From Haliotis asinina (Eukaryota; Mollusca; Gastropoda; Lepetellida; Haliotidae): a stretch of 64,000 nucleotides of DNA. Both the position numbers and the translations under genes were made by a program. Position 1 is the first letter of the stretch. Every line of letters starts with the position of its first letter. This document shows, one piece after another, positions 35,742 to 47,421 of the stretch. Below the pieces are notes generated by a model. It did not search any database. It was not told the origin of the DNA and saw only the letters and a list, made by a program, of their open reading frames with translations. Where the stretch lies: the NCBI RefSeq assembly GCF_037392515.1, contig NW_027133934.1, positions 1 to 64,000 of the forward strand, written 5' to 3'.

Positions 35742-37032
35742 CAGTATGGTTCAAAATTATTGAGAATAGCTAAAGCATTTCATATTATTAAACGAGAACA
35801 AATCAGATAAAATTGAATGTATTGTGAACGTGAACTGACCTTTTCATGTTGTGTAGGTAACAATTTAATATTTTATCAAGTCTCCTTGAGCTTCACGGCA
35901 CAGTCTAAGACGGGTAGGCATACTTCCTATCAGAGAGGTTAGTGTCTCGTGAGTTATGCTGTCCCAGTATCGGACCACTTCTCTCTTCATGTCTACAATT
36001 TTTGTCAACCCCTTTTGATTCACACATTCCTTCATCATCCCCCAAATGTTCTCAATGGGATTTAAGTCAGGACTATATGCAGGAAATGGTAATGCAGTCA
36101 CATTTTTCTCCTGAAACCACTGCTTGGCATGTTTTGCGGTGTGTTTAGGATCATTATCTTGCTGCAAAATCCAGTCATTTCCATAAAACACATGTGCACT
36201 TGGAAGGAGAAAATTATCTAATATGTTAGTGTAGCGTTGACTTGTCAGATTTCCCTCAAACACACACAGCGGGGTCGTTCCTAATAAGGATATCCCTCCC
36301 CATACATGAAACTTTGGGCTGTATTTAGGTCGTCGATACAACGGTACAGACTTTGTCCATATTTTCACATTATTGGGATATACCGATATTGAGCTTTCAT
36401 CAGTAAAAATCACATTTTCCCAGTCAAAGTTTTCATGTGCCAAACACCACTCAACACGCCTGTCTTTATGTTCTTGTTTCATGAGAGGAGAAGGAATTCC
36501 AGTCTTTTTCTCCCATCCAAGATCAATCAAATTTCTTCTAACTGTAGATTTTGATACAACTGTTGATCCCCTTTCTATCATTTCATACCTGATGTTGGAG
36601 ATGCTTGCCCTTTGCTTTTTAGACGCTAAAATTCCCAGCCGGACGCGATCTGAGAAGTCCAATTTTCTGGGTCTCCCTGCTCCTTTCTGGTGCCCAAAAT
36701 CCTTTCCCTCTTTAAAATTCTTCCTAATCCTATACACAGTAGAAAGAGGAGTTCCTGTTCTCTTTGCCAATGTATTTACATCATCAATTCCTTGATTACA
36801 CAACTCAAAAATCAACCTTCTTTTATCTCCAGCAGACATTGTTGACAGTGCTGAGGAAAATGACGTCTGCTACAAATTCAGGGGAGGTAACTCTAATTGT
36901 ACTATACTCAGTAGGCCAAGATGAGTTACCTCCCTTATACCATTACTTAGTTTTAAGTATCAGTGAATCAGTTGAGGTGTTAGGATAGCTCAAAGTAAGA
37001 AGAAAAATTCTCAATAATTATGAACCAGACTA
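35742..37032 (-). mobile_element. Complete-looking Tc1 (DD34E) transposon, 1291 bp
   Basis: The left end is CAGTATGGTTC then AAAATTATTGAGAAT. The right end, read on the other strand, is TAGTCTGGTTC then ATAATTATTGAGAAT, so the inverted repeats are about 26 bp with three mismatches. Both ends are flanked by TA (35740-35741 and 37033-37034), the Tc1 target duplication. One open transposase gene fills most of the element on the minus strand. Length, ends and coding content all fit an autonomous Tc1 element. Array 1 carries worn relatives of the same family. Confidence 0.93.
35865..36839 (-). CDS. Tc1 transposase (DD34E), 324 aa, open
   Basis: Cut-and-paste transposase that would bind the element's terminal repeats and insert at TA. 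N-terminal residues 1-45 form a helix-turn-helix (STVYRIRKNF at 33-42). A GRPR minor-groove motif lies at 55-58 and a second helix-turn-helix around 96-109 (SKSTVRRNLIDLGW). The catalytic residues are D147 (in FTDES), D228 (in LQQDNDPKH) and E263 (in SPDLNPIENIW), with 34 residues between the last two. The length is normal for the family, and no stop or frame break is seen. The ATG at 36839 opens the frame just inside the right inverted repeat. An intact frame implies recent arrival; activity cannot be judged from sequence. Confidence 0.93.
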   Translation of the reverse strand: MSAGDKRRLIFELCNQGIDDVNTLAKRTGTPLSTVYRIRKNFKEGKDFGHQKGAGRPRKLDFSDRVRLGILASKKQRASISNIRYEMIERGSTVVSKSTVRRNLIDLGWEKKTGIPSPLMKQEHKDRRVEWCLAHENFDWENVIFTDESSISVYPNNVKIWTKSVPLYRRPKYSPKFHVWGGISLLGTTPLCVFEGNLTSQRYTNILDNFLLPSAHVFYGNDWILQQDNDPKHTAKHAKQWFQEKNVTALPFPAYSPDLNPIENIWGMMKECVNQKGLTKIVDMKREVVRYWDSITHETLTSLIGSMPTRLRLCREAQGDLIKY

Positions 37033-37034
37033 TA

Positions 37035-37735
37035 CAATACATATTCGGTTGAACCAATTGCCTTTGAATGAGGTACTAATGCATTATACAGGACACCAGC
37101 CTTCCATATTATTTAGGTGGACCTGATGCTTCTCATATTGAAAATATAAGTATACTGGCATCTCCTATTCTCACGGTACTTATGGATATCGACTGAAAAC
37201 ATAATACAAACAGTTCTTTTCGTAATTGTGTGCTTGTTTTTAAATGAAGAGATTCTCCCTCTAACATCTGCATCTATCAACTGCTTGATCCATCAGGTGC
37301 ATTATTGCACGTGAGCTCGATGAAAAACACGGTCGTCTGCCACTGATTTTTCGAGGCATCTCCCATTCTCATGGCATAACGAGAAAGTAACGTTATTAGG
37401 TGTAAGGAAGGGGCGATCACGGCGGAAAATGTGTTTACTGCGAGAATAGGAAACCCGCGAGAATAGGAGACAGCCCTATACTTGTTGATTTTTTTCTTAA
37501 TGAATAATAAATACCCTCTAGTAATAAGGGGGGACACCTTGCGTACCCTCCTATAATTTAGCGCATCCCAAACGTTCCTGCCGGTATCTGGTATAATGTA
37601 GTATTTAATTAAATGATATTAAAGACAAAAAATATGTTTTTGTCTCCCATCGTTGAAAAATCCTAAAACTGCGATATAACAGCTGGCCTAAACAAACTGT
37701 CATTTCCGTCATTTCATACAGATTTCTACGCGAAT
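37035..37735. other. Unannotated stretch with iterated short motifs
   Basis: ggcatctcctattctcacgg (about 37158) and ggcatctcccattctcatgg (about 37356) are imperfect direct copies. gcgagaatagga occurs twice near 37440-37468 in the inverted sense. No gene recognised. Confidence 0.45.
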
Positions 37736-37741
37736 TCATAC

Positions 37742-37807
37742 AGTTTACACATTGGTTTTCAGTTTCATACCTCAGTGCAACGATAGAAATGCACTGTCAA
37801 TCCTTAA
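37742..37807 (-). mobile_element. Diverged single arm of the 43.8-kb palindromic element family
   Basis: Read on the minus strand from TTAAGGATTGAC, about 60 bp match the arm of the palindrome at 43739-43960 (tatgaaactgaaaaccaa against tatgaaactaaaaaccaa; cgttgcactga against cgttgcattga). The TTAA at 37804-37807 is shared with the left end of the candidate 9.4-kb element. Confidence 0.65.
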
Positions 37808-39032
37808 CCCCCTGGATGCCAAATTTTGTTTTCAGCTGCACATTTTCGTAAGGTTTGAGAAGTGAACGTTATGCGAGAATTGCGCTCGCGTGGTCCTGGA
37901 TCTGCGTATGGCTATAAAATTACACATAAATGTAGAATATTTAATTTCCTATCCATTGGTATAAACATATCTGCGACTACCTCAGGGGGTTGAGAAATAG
38001 ACACTGCTAAATGTTGTCCAAAACTTGTGTGTGTGTTAAAAAACAGTAAATTTCTCCGTTTTTTTATCATGCACTGATAAAAGCACTCTGCCATGATTTT
38101 CTTAATTTGTCATCTTTACGTTAAGTGTGAGTGAAGAAAATATAGCTTGATATCTGAACAACATAAGTGTATATGAAATGCATAATGTCATACACACAAA
38201 ATAAAAAATGACCCGCAATAAATGTCAAAATTCGATTTTCTTCTGTGACACCAAACTTCGACAGAGAGGTCATGCACGTATGACCAATAAAGGGGCATAA
38301 CTCCGCTATGCTTTACATTAAGTCAATGTAACTCATATCACATGGAGAGAATTAGCTGTGGATACGGACAGTATATTTTTGTTATGTTTTGTTCACACTG
38401 AACCAAACTATTCCGGTATAAAGTTCCCCATTGTGAGCGGATACCATCTGGGAGTTTTACAATTTATAAGAAAAGATGCCAATGTACAACATCAGAAAGC
38501 AGGTAATAGCAATTCGGATGGCCCAATCCGATACATAATTTAGTTCTTAGATTCCCATATTCTCCTGTTTGTGTACATGTATTTTGATTAATTTTGCATC
38601 ATTATTAACACAGTAACAGACACATTTTCAAATGTAATGAAATAACTGAAAATAATGCGACATTTTAGTTGACGTCATGGTATGTTTTGTGTATTTTGTG
38701 ACGTCGGCAAAAGATGACACTGGTTTGCTGATTAGTATATATCTAACCTAATTTCCACTCAATGTGTAAAAGATCTCGGCTTCTGTGTCAGAATTCAACA
38801 CTTTCTAGACAAAACATAAAATGAATGGCTTTACCGCTGAAATAGTGTCCTGAATATATCAACAATTAGACGGTTTTACTACGTATCTTATTGTGAGCAA
38901 CACGCGCACCTGTCAGGCATCAATTTAGCATAAATTAAAATTTTATAACACCTGAATATTCATTGAATATTCATTTAGAATATACACTTTTCTTCGTATG
39001 ATTATGTAATTATTTCACTTCATAAGTATGCA

Positions 39033-39661
39033 ATGAAAGGTACAAAGAAATCGCTTTTTCAGTATGGAACTATTAGAATATGGACGTAAGGTTTGTCCAA
39101 ATAAAGACATGACCTGGTTTATATGTTTTTAAACAATTTTTGTATAAATATTGTTTGAGTTAGCTATTCTGCCATTAAAATATGTTTTAATTGAATTTTA
39201 ATTGACTTTATTATCTAAAACAATGATAATGAATCATAAAACGATTTTGACAAACTCACACTTGGTCAGTCAATTTTCATAACTGTTTTGTCTATAAAAC
39301 GACACAAACCAATGCAATGAAGAAGACAATTCTTTTAAACATGTGTGCCCATACATTGCATACAATGTACAAATTATTTTCATTAATATTAACCATATAA
39401 TTATTATAAGCATGCATGAAAGGTACAAAGAGATCGCTTTTTAGTAACGATCTGTTAGAATATGGACATAAGGTTTGTCTAAATATTCTGTCATCTAAAT
39501 ATGTTTTAATCAAATTTGATCTGACTTTATTATCTAAAACAATAATACTGAAACATAAAACGTTTTTGACAAACTCGCACCTGATCAATCAATTTTCATA
39601 ATTGTTTTGTCTATAAAAAATGACACAAACCAATGCAATGAACAAGACAGTTCCTTTAATC
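39033..39661. repeat. Imperfect direct duplication, offset about 320-385 bp
   Basis: 39033-39340 and 39416-39661 share blocks in the same order: atgaaaggtacaaag, gaatatggac, aaggtttgtc, ttattatctaaaacaat, gacaaactc and gacacaaaccaatgcaatga. The first copy has extra sequence in the middle. By eye they are clearly diverged. Confidence 0.8.
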
Positions 39662-40194
39662 CTCTCAATGCTGCCGTCGAACCCATTCGACAATAGTGCA
39701 GGAAATTGACATCTCCAAATAAAACTTGCAATAATTATTCAACGAGTCGGATTTACATGTCATATGAATTATGGATGGAGTGTACTAATTCTCACCGTTT
39801 TAAATATATAATGTTCAATATGTTTATATACCTTAAAACGAAACGCCCGCAAAATAAAAATGAGATCGCCGAATTTCTCGGCACGCAGTCGAAAATAACG
39901 GCCATTGTTGACTTCCTGTGCACCACGTCGTGTGGTACCCAGACTAATATTTTCTTCATAATGAAATATTTTTTTGATAGTTTAATCAATATTTTGTGTT
40001 CCTTGACAAAGAGAAAGCCCATAAGTTCCCCATTTTCTAAAAATTAGTAACTTTAGGCTCAAATAATTATAAACAAAACCAATCTCAATGTTACATCACC
40101 GATTGGACGAACAGGAACGATCATGGCAACGGCGGTAAACAAACAACTCCACATGTATCGTGATGCCGAAGAAAATGGGGTGCAGGTTAAAACA

Positions 40195-40705
40195 TCACCA
40201 CAGCAAAACGACACCTGGCGAAAACGTCACCGTTTGGACAGAACGGAACCTTCCCTTGGCGAAAACGGCTACAAATGTTATGGCGAAAATGTCACCATAT
40301 ACAATTTTAAAAAGGATGAGCATTGATGTGATGACTTTATTGTATTGTGAACTTTGGATAAATAAAAACTTTGGACTTTGTGAAATAAAAACATATATAT
40401 TAGGTAAGTAGACGTTATTGGATTGTGAACTTTGGATGAACATTGATGTGATCACTTTAGTGTTTCGTAAATAGACTTTGTGAAAACATAGATATTACCT
40501 AAATATAAATAAATAATATATCAGGAATATATCAGGTAAGTATGCCCATCAATATATAACATTAACACTCACCAAGCTGCTTGCATCATGTTTAGATAAT
40601 AAATGCGTCTACTCTGTCGACAATGATTAGCCGTTTTCACCAGTTTGGTGCCGTTTTCACCAAACGATTTTGGTGCCGTTCTGCTGTGGTGCCGTTTTAG
40701 CTATA
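40195..40705. repeat. Clustered AAAACGGCACC-like 11-mers in inverted groups
   Basis: On the plus strand at 40195-40295 the motif recurs as AAAACGACACC, AAAACGTCACC, AGAACGGAACC, AAAACGGC and AAAATGTCACC. On the minus strand at 40630-40700 it recurs as AAAACGGCACC, AGAACGGCACC, AAAACGGCACC and AAAACGGC. The context ccacagc precedes one copy in each group, so the groups are partly inverted copies of each other. A 67-codon frame (40123-40326) spans the first group. Confidence 0.65.
40310..40505. repeat. Imperfect duplication of about 115-120 bp
   Basis: gcattgatgtgatgacttta and acattgatgtgatcacttta are each followed by related gactttgtgaaa and acatatata / acatagata blocks and a taggtaag or tacctaaat end. 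Confidence 0.5.
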
Positions 40706-41532
40706 ACCCAAGAAAATGTGCCATCCCTTTGACATATCCAACTATTTTATCTGGAATTAATTACACGGTGTGAATAGGTAAATGTTATTGTCTCTGCACA
40801 GAAATTGCCAGATTTAGCGATTTTATTTTGATTTTGTTTGATAAACTTTCCAACATTCACAAAGTTGACAGCCGTAGATGACCTGAAAGGGCGTGGCCAA
40901 ACTCGCGGTCTTTCTAAGTGACACAATACGAAGGATGTTTGAAACTACGTGTTCATAAGCAGAATCTGAACACATATACATTGAAAGAAACCGACTCAAT
41001 ACCTACATAATGCAGATCATGAAACAATATCACAATATTTGTAATTGTACCCACCCTTGATGAAACCGGAAGCACGTACACGGCATGGCACTCGTGGAAG
41101 TAAAATATGAACGAGTTGGAAAACGACCATTGATACATTTTCTAAACTGATTCAAATTCCTGTAAGATCCATACTATACACCAGAATTACCTTTCAGTCA
41201 ACCTCAGTTATTTACTGTTAGTTGTGTTCAATAGCAGTTGTCATTTGTTGCTTGTGTTGTAGTATTTCTCCTCAAGTTAGCCGTCGATGTGTTGATCTTT
41301 CGTTTAGCAAATCCGAAGTTGATGATTTTCGTGGTCTATTTTTTTCAAAGAATGTTCTGACACGGGGAGACTTATAAATTGTCAGTGTGTCGTAACAATA
41401 ACATTATATTGTTCTGTGTATATCGTCACAAGAAGTACAATTTTGATGATTGAAGATGTCATGAAAATATTATTTTTCCTTTTGCAGAAACGAACGAAAC
41501 CAAAGCTAGTGTGAGAATATAACGTACAGTAA

Positions 41533-41997
41533 ATGTATTTCATAAACATTAATTACTGCTTAGAAAACAACTGTCATCGTCTTTGTGAATCGGTATTTAA
41601 TTTAGACATTGAAACAGCTAAACATCACATCTTTTGTACACGAATTTGGAGCAAAATTGAAATTATTTTGTTACTCCAAACAGCTGAGCTTTCGGTGTTA
41701 ATTCTACCTAGTATAATGCAGGTAATGTTTCAGATCAAATTGTTTAACGTGTGTGCATATTTGTATAAAAAAATCATGTCATGTGGCTCACTCCGTGGCT
41801 CCATACAGCTTTTAGATATTGCACTAGTGCAATCTGAACTGCAAAATGTACCTCATGTTTATGGCCATACTTTTTACCTACTTGCACACTGTCTATCAAC
41901 ACTCTATGTTCATATTTTACTGTTAAAACAGACTTCATCTGGGAAACAGACTGATGATCCAAACTCTTGGAGCAGTGATTACACTGACAGTGATTGA
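41533..41997 (+). CDS. Unrecognised 154-codon open frame
   Basis: The longest open frame in the 38-47 kb block; ends SGKQTDDPNSWSSDYTDSD. It lacks conserved motifs known to me and has many Cys, His and Leu residues typical of chance frames in AT-rich DNA. No splice or promoter context was recognised. Listed only because it stands out in length; it could be part of the candidate large element or noise. Confidence 0.15.
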   Translation: MYFININYCLENNCHRLCESVFNLDIETAKHHIFCTRIWSKIEIILLLQTAELSVLILPSIMQVMFQIKLFNVCAYLYKKIMSCGSLRGSIQLLDIALVQSELQNVPHVYGHTFYLLAHCLSTLYVHILLLKQTSSGKQTDDPNSWSSDYTDSD

Positions 41998-43738
41998 AAG
42001 ACAGACTCATTTTTTTCTTGTGATGAAATTTCGTGAAGTCATATGAAATTATCATACCAGACCTAGAATAATTTTGTTGTAGTGATGTTTTGAATATGGA
42101 ATATCAAAACTACAAGTGACAGATAATTAAGTGTTGAGCAGGAGGTGCAACCTGTGTTAGTCTGTGGCATCAAGGTAATCATGTGGTGGCACCAGGGACA
42201 AGTAGATTTCTTTTTTTCCTAATACTGAGCTCTGCAGTGAGTGTTTTTTTGTTGTCCAGTTTGGAGCTACTCATTATGAATTCAATTTAGATCTTTTCAT
42301 TGCCATATTTATATGACAAAGACATATATATCAAATGCTTCCAGATCTTAAACGAAAGGCTGCTCAGTCCTTGGCATTTTGTTATTCAAAGAAGACTGGT
42401 CTTGATGTTTCTTGTTTTATGATGGTTTAGGCTATTGAACACTAAATAAGTTTAGTACATGTATACCACCATCAGACACTTCAGCAAACAGAGACAATCC
42501 TTGAAATTTCAATAGACTCATTTCATATTGTGACATAGCTCCTAAACCCAGGAAAAGACAATAAGGTAGAATAATATATATTTACAGAATATGAAGCCTG
42601 TTTACTTTCACCAGAGACAATATAACTTATTATGTGTATATGGTTTCTTTTTTATCAAATGATAACATTTTCTGATAAATATACTGTTACTGCAAGAACA
42701 TAAATGACATTAGTCATGTATGATTCAAAATAATTCAGTAAACAAAGTGGTACTGTTGAAAACAAAAATAGCTCATCACCCATTTGTATTTGATTTACAT
42801 TTTGGCACGATATTATAAAGAAATAAAATACACAAAATAATATGTAACATCTATCCATATATTTTATGGCATACATGTAGTTGTATTAAAGAATTGTGTA
42901 AAATTGTCAGTTTTCAACACTACTGAAAGACATTAATTAAAATTTGGTTATGTACACGTTGCTAATGCATTGACAGACTTTAAGTGTCTTTGCCCTTGTC
43001 TATTTTGGAGAGAAAAATAATTGTCATATTATTAATATCAATTAACATATGAAAATATATGAAAAGACTTAAAGTTGTAACCAGTTATGAAACATAAGGC
43101 ATTGACAAATCTATCATAAATATTCAACAAGAACGTTAATTTATTGCATAAAATTATGAATGTAATTCAACTTGCTCTGAATTTTTCCAATCGTAATATG
43201 AACGCAATATCTATCAAATCATCTCCGATTTCATGTGAAACTATAACTGAAAATATATTTTAGTTTATAAAACATGTATACTGCAGTTCCTACTACACTA
43301 AGTCGTCACAAAAAGAAAAGCATGAATGTTATTTTGAAACACAAATGCCACTCCCATATCCGCGCACCTGTTGTTGAGAATGATGTTTGTAAACGTTTTT
43401 GTGTCGGACCATGAGAAAAAAAGAATAAGCTGGGATCAACATGCATCACACTTATATCTTTGCTATCTTTATACTTAGTGGACAATAAAGTAATGTGCCT
43501 AATATGAACAAAAATTCAAATAAAGATACTTAAAAACTTGCATGTGCAGTGTTGATCGACTACTGTTTCCGGGTCACGGGAGCATACAAGGTCAAACTGG
43601 TTCGGCTATGTGCGAATTATATAGTCAAAAATACACCAAGAAAATTCTATGAGCTCTGATTAATCATTTTAAACAGTTATTTGTGCTAAAGTTGGGTTTG
43701 TCAGACGAAATATCTCCAACTTTTCTGTTAATATTCAA
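41998..43738. other. AT-rich unannotated stretch
   Basis: No repeat or gene recognised. Confidence 0.4.
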
Positions 43739-43960
43739 TTAAGGATTGACTTTGTATTTCTTTCGTTGCATTGAAGTATGAAACTAAAAACCAAGGTGCA
43801 AACTTTTGTAAGAATCCGCGGATTCTTACAAAAGTTTGCACCTTGGTTTTTAGTTTCATACTTCAATACTTCAAGAATCCGCGGATTCTTACAAAAGTTT
43901 GCACCTTGGTTTTTAGTTTCATACTTCAATGCAACGAAAGAAATACAAAGTCAATCCTTA
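43739..43960. mobile_element. Perfect-arm palindromic foldback element with internal 63-bp duplication
   Basis: The left arm 43741-43818 (78 bp) is matched without mismatch by the inverted right arm 43882-43959. Between them, 63 bp repeat the centre: ccgcgg palindromes are centred at 43818/43819 and 43881/43882, so 43770-43867 is itself a 98-bp perfect palindrome. The left end starts at TTAA and the right end is followed by TTAT, suggesting a TTAA target. Because of the symmetry both strands carry open frames starting with the same peptide (MKYETKNQGANFCKNPRILT). Perfect arms point to a very recent origin or to conversion between arms. Confidence 0.9.
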
Positions 43961-44313
43961 TAATTAAATTCAGGAACAAATACTATACCCTGTCAACAAT
44001 ATTTTCTTTAAACGTAATCAAATTCATGGAAACAGATATCTTTGTTACCACCGATTAACATTTTCGGTGTAAGAATTTGGTAATGACGTGACATGACTCA
44101 CGTGACTCATCTACATAAAATGACACGCCTGCCAAACCATGAGCCAATCAGAATAGAGCACCCCCAAACAGCTGTCAATCAACCAAGCTAACATCGGTCA
44201 ACGAATCAGAGTGGAACAACTCAACGTGACGCGTCCCAGTATCGGCAAAGTTTCAAGTTCAAACGTTTGAATTACTGCCTGCGAACTGAAAGAGACAGTT
44301 TGAAAAGTGAGAA

Positions 44314-44460
44314 ATGGAAATGAAGCCCGATGATATGAAGTTAGTGGAACTGAGATTGTAGTATTTGCGCAAGCAGAAAGAGGCTGTGATGTGACTGGGA
44401 TTGCGATGCCATGAACTGATGTTCCAACGTGCGCACGCTCTTGTCGAGGCGTTGCAACCT
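44314..44460 (+). pseudogene. Possible SAP-domain-like remnant
   Basis: An ATG followed by EMKPDDMKLVELRL and, after an in-frame stop, YLRKQKEAV resembles the LVELRxYLRxR core of SAP DNA-binding domains. Further on, another frame gives ELMFQRAHALVEAL, like the domain's second helix. It is interrupted and short. It may be the fossil first exon of a mobile element in the candidate 9.4-kb block. Confidence 0.3.
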
Positions 44461-44699
44461 TATTAACGTTCACGGATAATTTTGAGTTGTTTGTTTATGT
44501 TAACCACAATGTATCACTTCAATGTTTACCCAAAGTTCATTAAGGTACCCGAGTGCAAGGGAATTCCCCCGCTGTGTAAAGGGATTCCCCGACATTCCTC
44601 AGGTCCGAAAGTAGTCCGGTTCGGTGGGCGTGGCTTATTTTTTTCAGATTCATTGGGAAATGAAATCAAAAGAAATGTTCCCAGTTAACCAATCAGATT

Positions 44700-47190
44700 G
44701 CCAGAATTTTAATGAACACAATAAAAATTTAATTATTAACGAATGAATTTCATCAGGCAATCCCTGTCTGTGACATCACATCCGGTGACCTTTGCATTTA
44801 CTAGAAAACAAGTTAAATTTCACGATCTTAATTTTCGTCTGTCTCTCGTCATACTAAACAGAAAATGATACATGAAACACTTGTAGAATGAGAAATTCTC
44901 CCTCTTTCGCCAGGTCATACACAGAAGAGTTCTGTAATCTTTCTTCTGACCAAAAAAGCTATATTTTATGTAGGAGTTGGACGAAGCGCGCCATGTTTGT
45001 TTTTCGTACGTGTAACACGATCTAAGACCGTCTTTTTGCGGGTTTGTGCAAAACTAATTGAACCATAACAATTGAAATTTGCACTCATGAATGTTTATAA
45101 ATCATGTATTTTATTCTGCTATTTTCATGACATGACACGTTTGAATAAACGTAATAGTGCCATCTCAATAAGACCTATCATGACATCGAAAATATGATTT
45201 GTTTATGACGAACGTTTTCGATTATTTTTTTTCAGAATTAATTTTTAATTTGTCGTCGTGAGGATATCTGCCGATACAAATATACGAAATTAAAGTCAGA
45301 TACTTATGAAATATCAGTAGTAAGAATATTGAAATCGGTTTGCGATAATTGGACAATCTATACGGCTCCTAATATAAAACGCATCCGGCTGTCAATCGAG
45401 CAGTTCAGTTAAATTCAATAAAATTTTCTTTATTTATGTTTGTCTTGTAATTAATATCTGTACGTTTAAAATTATCTGGATATTTTTTTTATAATAATGT
45501 TTATTTTTGTATCTAGTATTAATGAGCTGAATATTTTTTCAGTTGTTCCTTATTTAATGACACACCGACTGTTTGAAATCACCCACCCTCTTATCAGCGC
45601 CTTATGCTGAAATTAATTCAGCAGGCTAAAGGTTAAATATGTGTGCCTATAAATTTCATAAAATGTACAAATAATATTTATTAATTTTATCAGTTCTACT
45701 TATAAGGTTGAATTAAATCGCTGTTTATTAACCTGTTCATATGAAACTGCAATATTTGTCCCAAAGTATTGAATATTCTACATCATAGGAACTAAAGCAC
45801 ATGTTGCAGTATTGGCTATGTGTGATCTTCCAACACTTGTCTAGAGGCTTAAAATGTGGTAAAGGACACGTAATGAGTCAATTTCCCATGTAAATATTAT
45901 TCAAACAATCAAAAGCTTTCAAAGAATAAAAACGCATACCTTATATCCACATATGAACATGGATATATACAAATACTGAAATCAGTTTCATGAAAAAATG
46001 TCTGAATGATACGCAAAATATACATCACAATACTAAAAGTGCAATCGGACTGATATGGCCATTGTGTTTTCTCTTGTTCAACCGACCTTCACCTCAAAGA
46101 AATTGCCTAATATGTGCAACAATGTTGACGTGTGACATCACTACCTATGACCAGTTTCTTTCAAAATGGCAGCTTCGCTGACAAGGGTAGACAGGATTTT
46201 ATGAGGACTCTTTCCTTGATTCAGGGATCTTTTGTACATAAATGTGAGATGTAAGTAATCAGAATTATTCTGACTATCTGTGCATTGTTATATGTTTTTA
46301 TAGCTTACATTGTAAAGGACGGAAGAAGCCAGAAATGCTGATGAGTATCGCTCTCATTCTACGTCATTCGTGTGTCAGTTATGGCGTCACGCTGCACTAA
46401 AAGTTTGACAGTTTCAAATGAATTATCAAATGATTGCATTGTATCTATTTTTAATTTGCTATTTCTTGCTACGTTACTCTTCTGCTCAATATTCTAAGCC
46501 ATTGTAAGCAATAATTACATGGCTGGATGCTGGAAAATTTCCGAAAATGCTACGCAGTGTAAAATCAGAATTTTTTTGTTTACATTTCAAACAAGTGCTG
46601 TCTTTCGAGCACAGTGTTCGTTTTCATACCTAGTATCTTTTGTTTTGTTTTATCTAGACAGTTGGTATTGGTGACAAAAACCATTTGTAATTTGATTCTA
46701 AGATATGAGGGGAATTAAATGATGCATTTCTCGTAGCTGACTATGAAATATAAGCGAAGTAGTAGGCATCTCAATACCAGCAGTCTCGAAACAGGATTTT
46801 GTAAACACCATCCAATATGTAAGTGCATTTTCGAAAACATCCCAACCAATTCTGCGTTCATCAGCGACGTTTCAGAATTATCATTACTGGTTACATGAAT
46901 ACTTGATATCAGTGATCAATAATATGCTATTTTTGAGATTCAATACTCACAGTATTTATCCGACTTTCACATTTCCAAACATATAGCAATAACGCTCTGA
47001 ATCGCGATTTTGGATACGGTGAAAAATGGCGACATTTACGATGAAGCCTATTTTGAAAAGCAATTTTAAGTACTTTAGCGTGGTCTGAGATAATAGTGGA
47101 TGGTATCAAGAAACAGGGAATTTTCCACAGAATTCAAAACAATGAAGTATATATATGTGCGTGGTATTCAAAGTGAGGGGTGAAGAGAAG
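44700..47190. other. AT-rich unannotated stretch
   Basis: No gene, RNA or repeat recognised up to the subterminal palindrome at 47191. Confidence 0.4.
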
Positions 47191-47421
47191 GGACATATAT
47201 GTCCCTGTGGCATCCAGGGGTTAAATCAACGTTCGTGATCATTATTTACATTAAAAGTGGTACATGTTAATTTCAAAGTCAGAAGAAACGGGATTGGTTT
47301 ACCATAAATTGGGAGTAGTGCACTTTACCTGGCGCACTATGTGTCACTAACATAATTGCCATGATAAACTATTAAAAATCTTAAACACTTGTTATTACCT
47401 ACCGAAGTTACTACATTTCAT

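Larger units (their letters stand above)
37808..47220. mobile_element. Candidate large TTAA-flanked (piggyBac-type) element, 9.4 kb
   Basis: The left end reads TTAA then CCCCCTGGATGCC; the right end reads GGCATCCAGGGG then TTAA. The termini are inverted copies of 12-13 bp, start with C runs and abut TTAA, all as in piggyBac-superfamily elements. Just inside the right end is a perfect palindrome (gggacatatatgtccc at 47191-47206), a common subterminal feature. Against the call: 9.4 kb is long, the inverted repeat is short, and no transposase was recognised. The two ends could come from separate small elements. Confidence 0.4.

Noticed and set aside
40123-40185. First-exon-like ATGGCAACGGCGG start on the plus strand
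   Set aside because: No matching downstream exon found, and the frame runs into the iterated 11-mer cluster.
43771-44058. Repeat-containing peptide frames on both strands over the palindrome
   Set aside because: They arise from the palindrome and its 63-bp duplication; both strands start the same peptide by symmetry.
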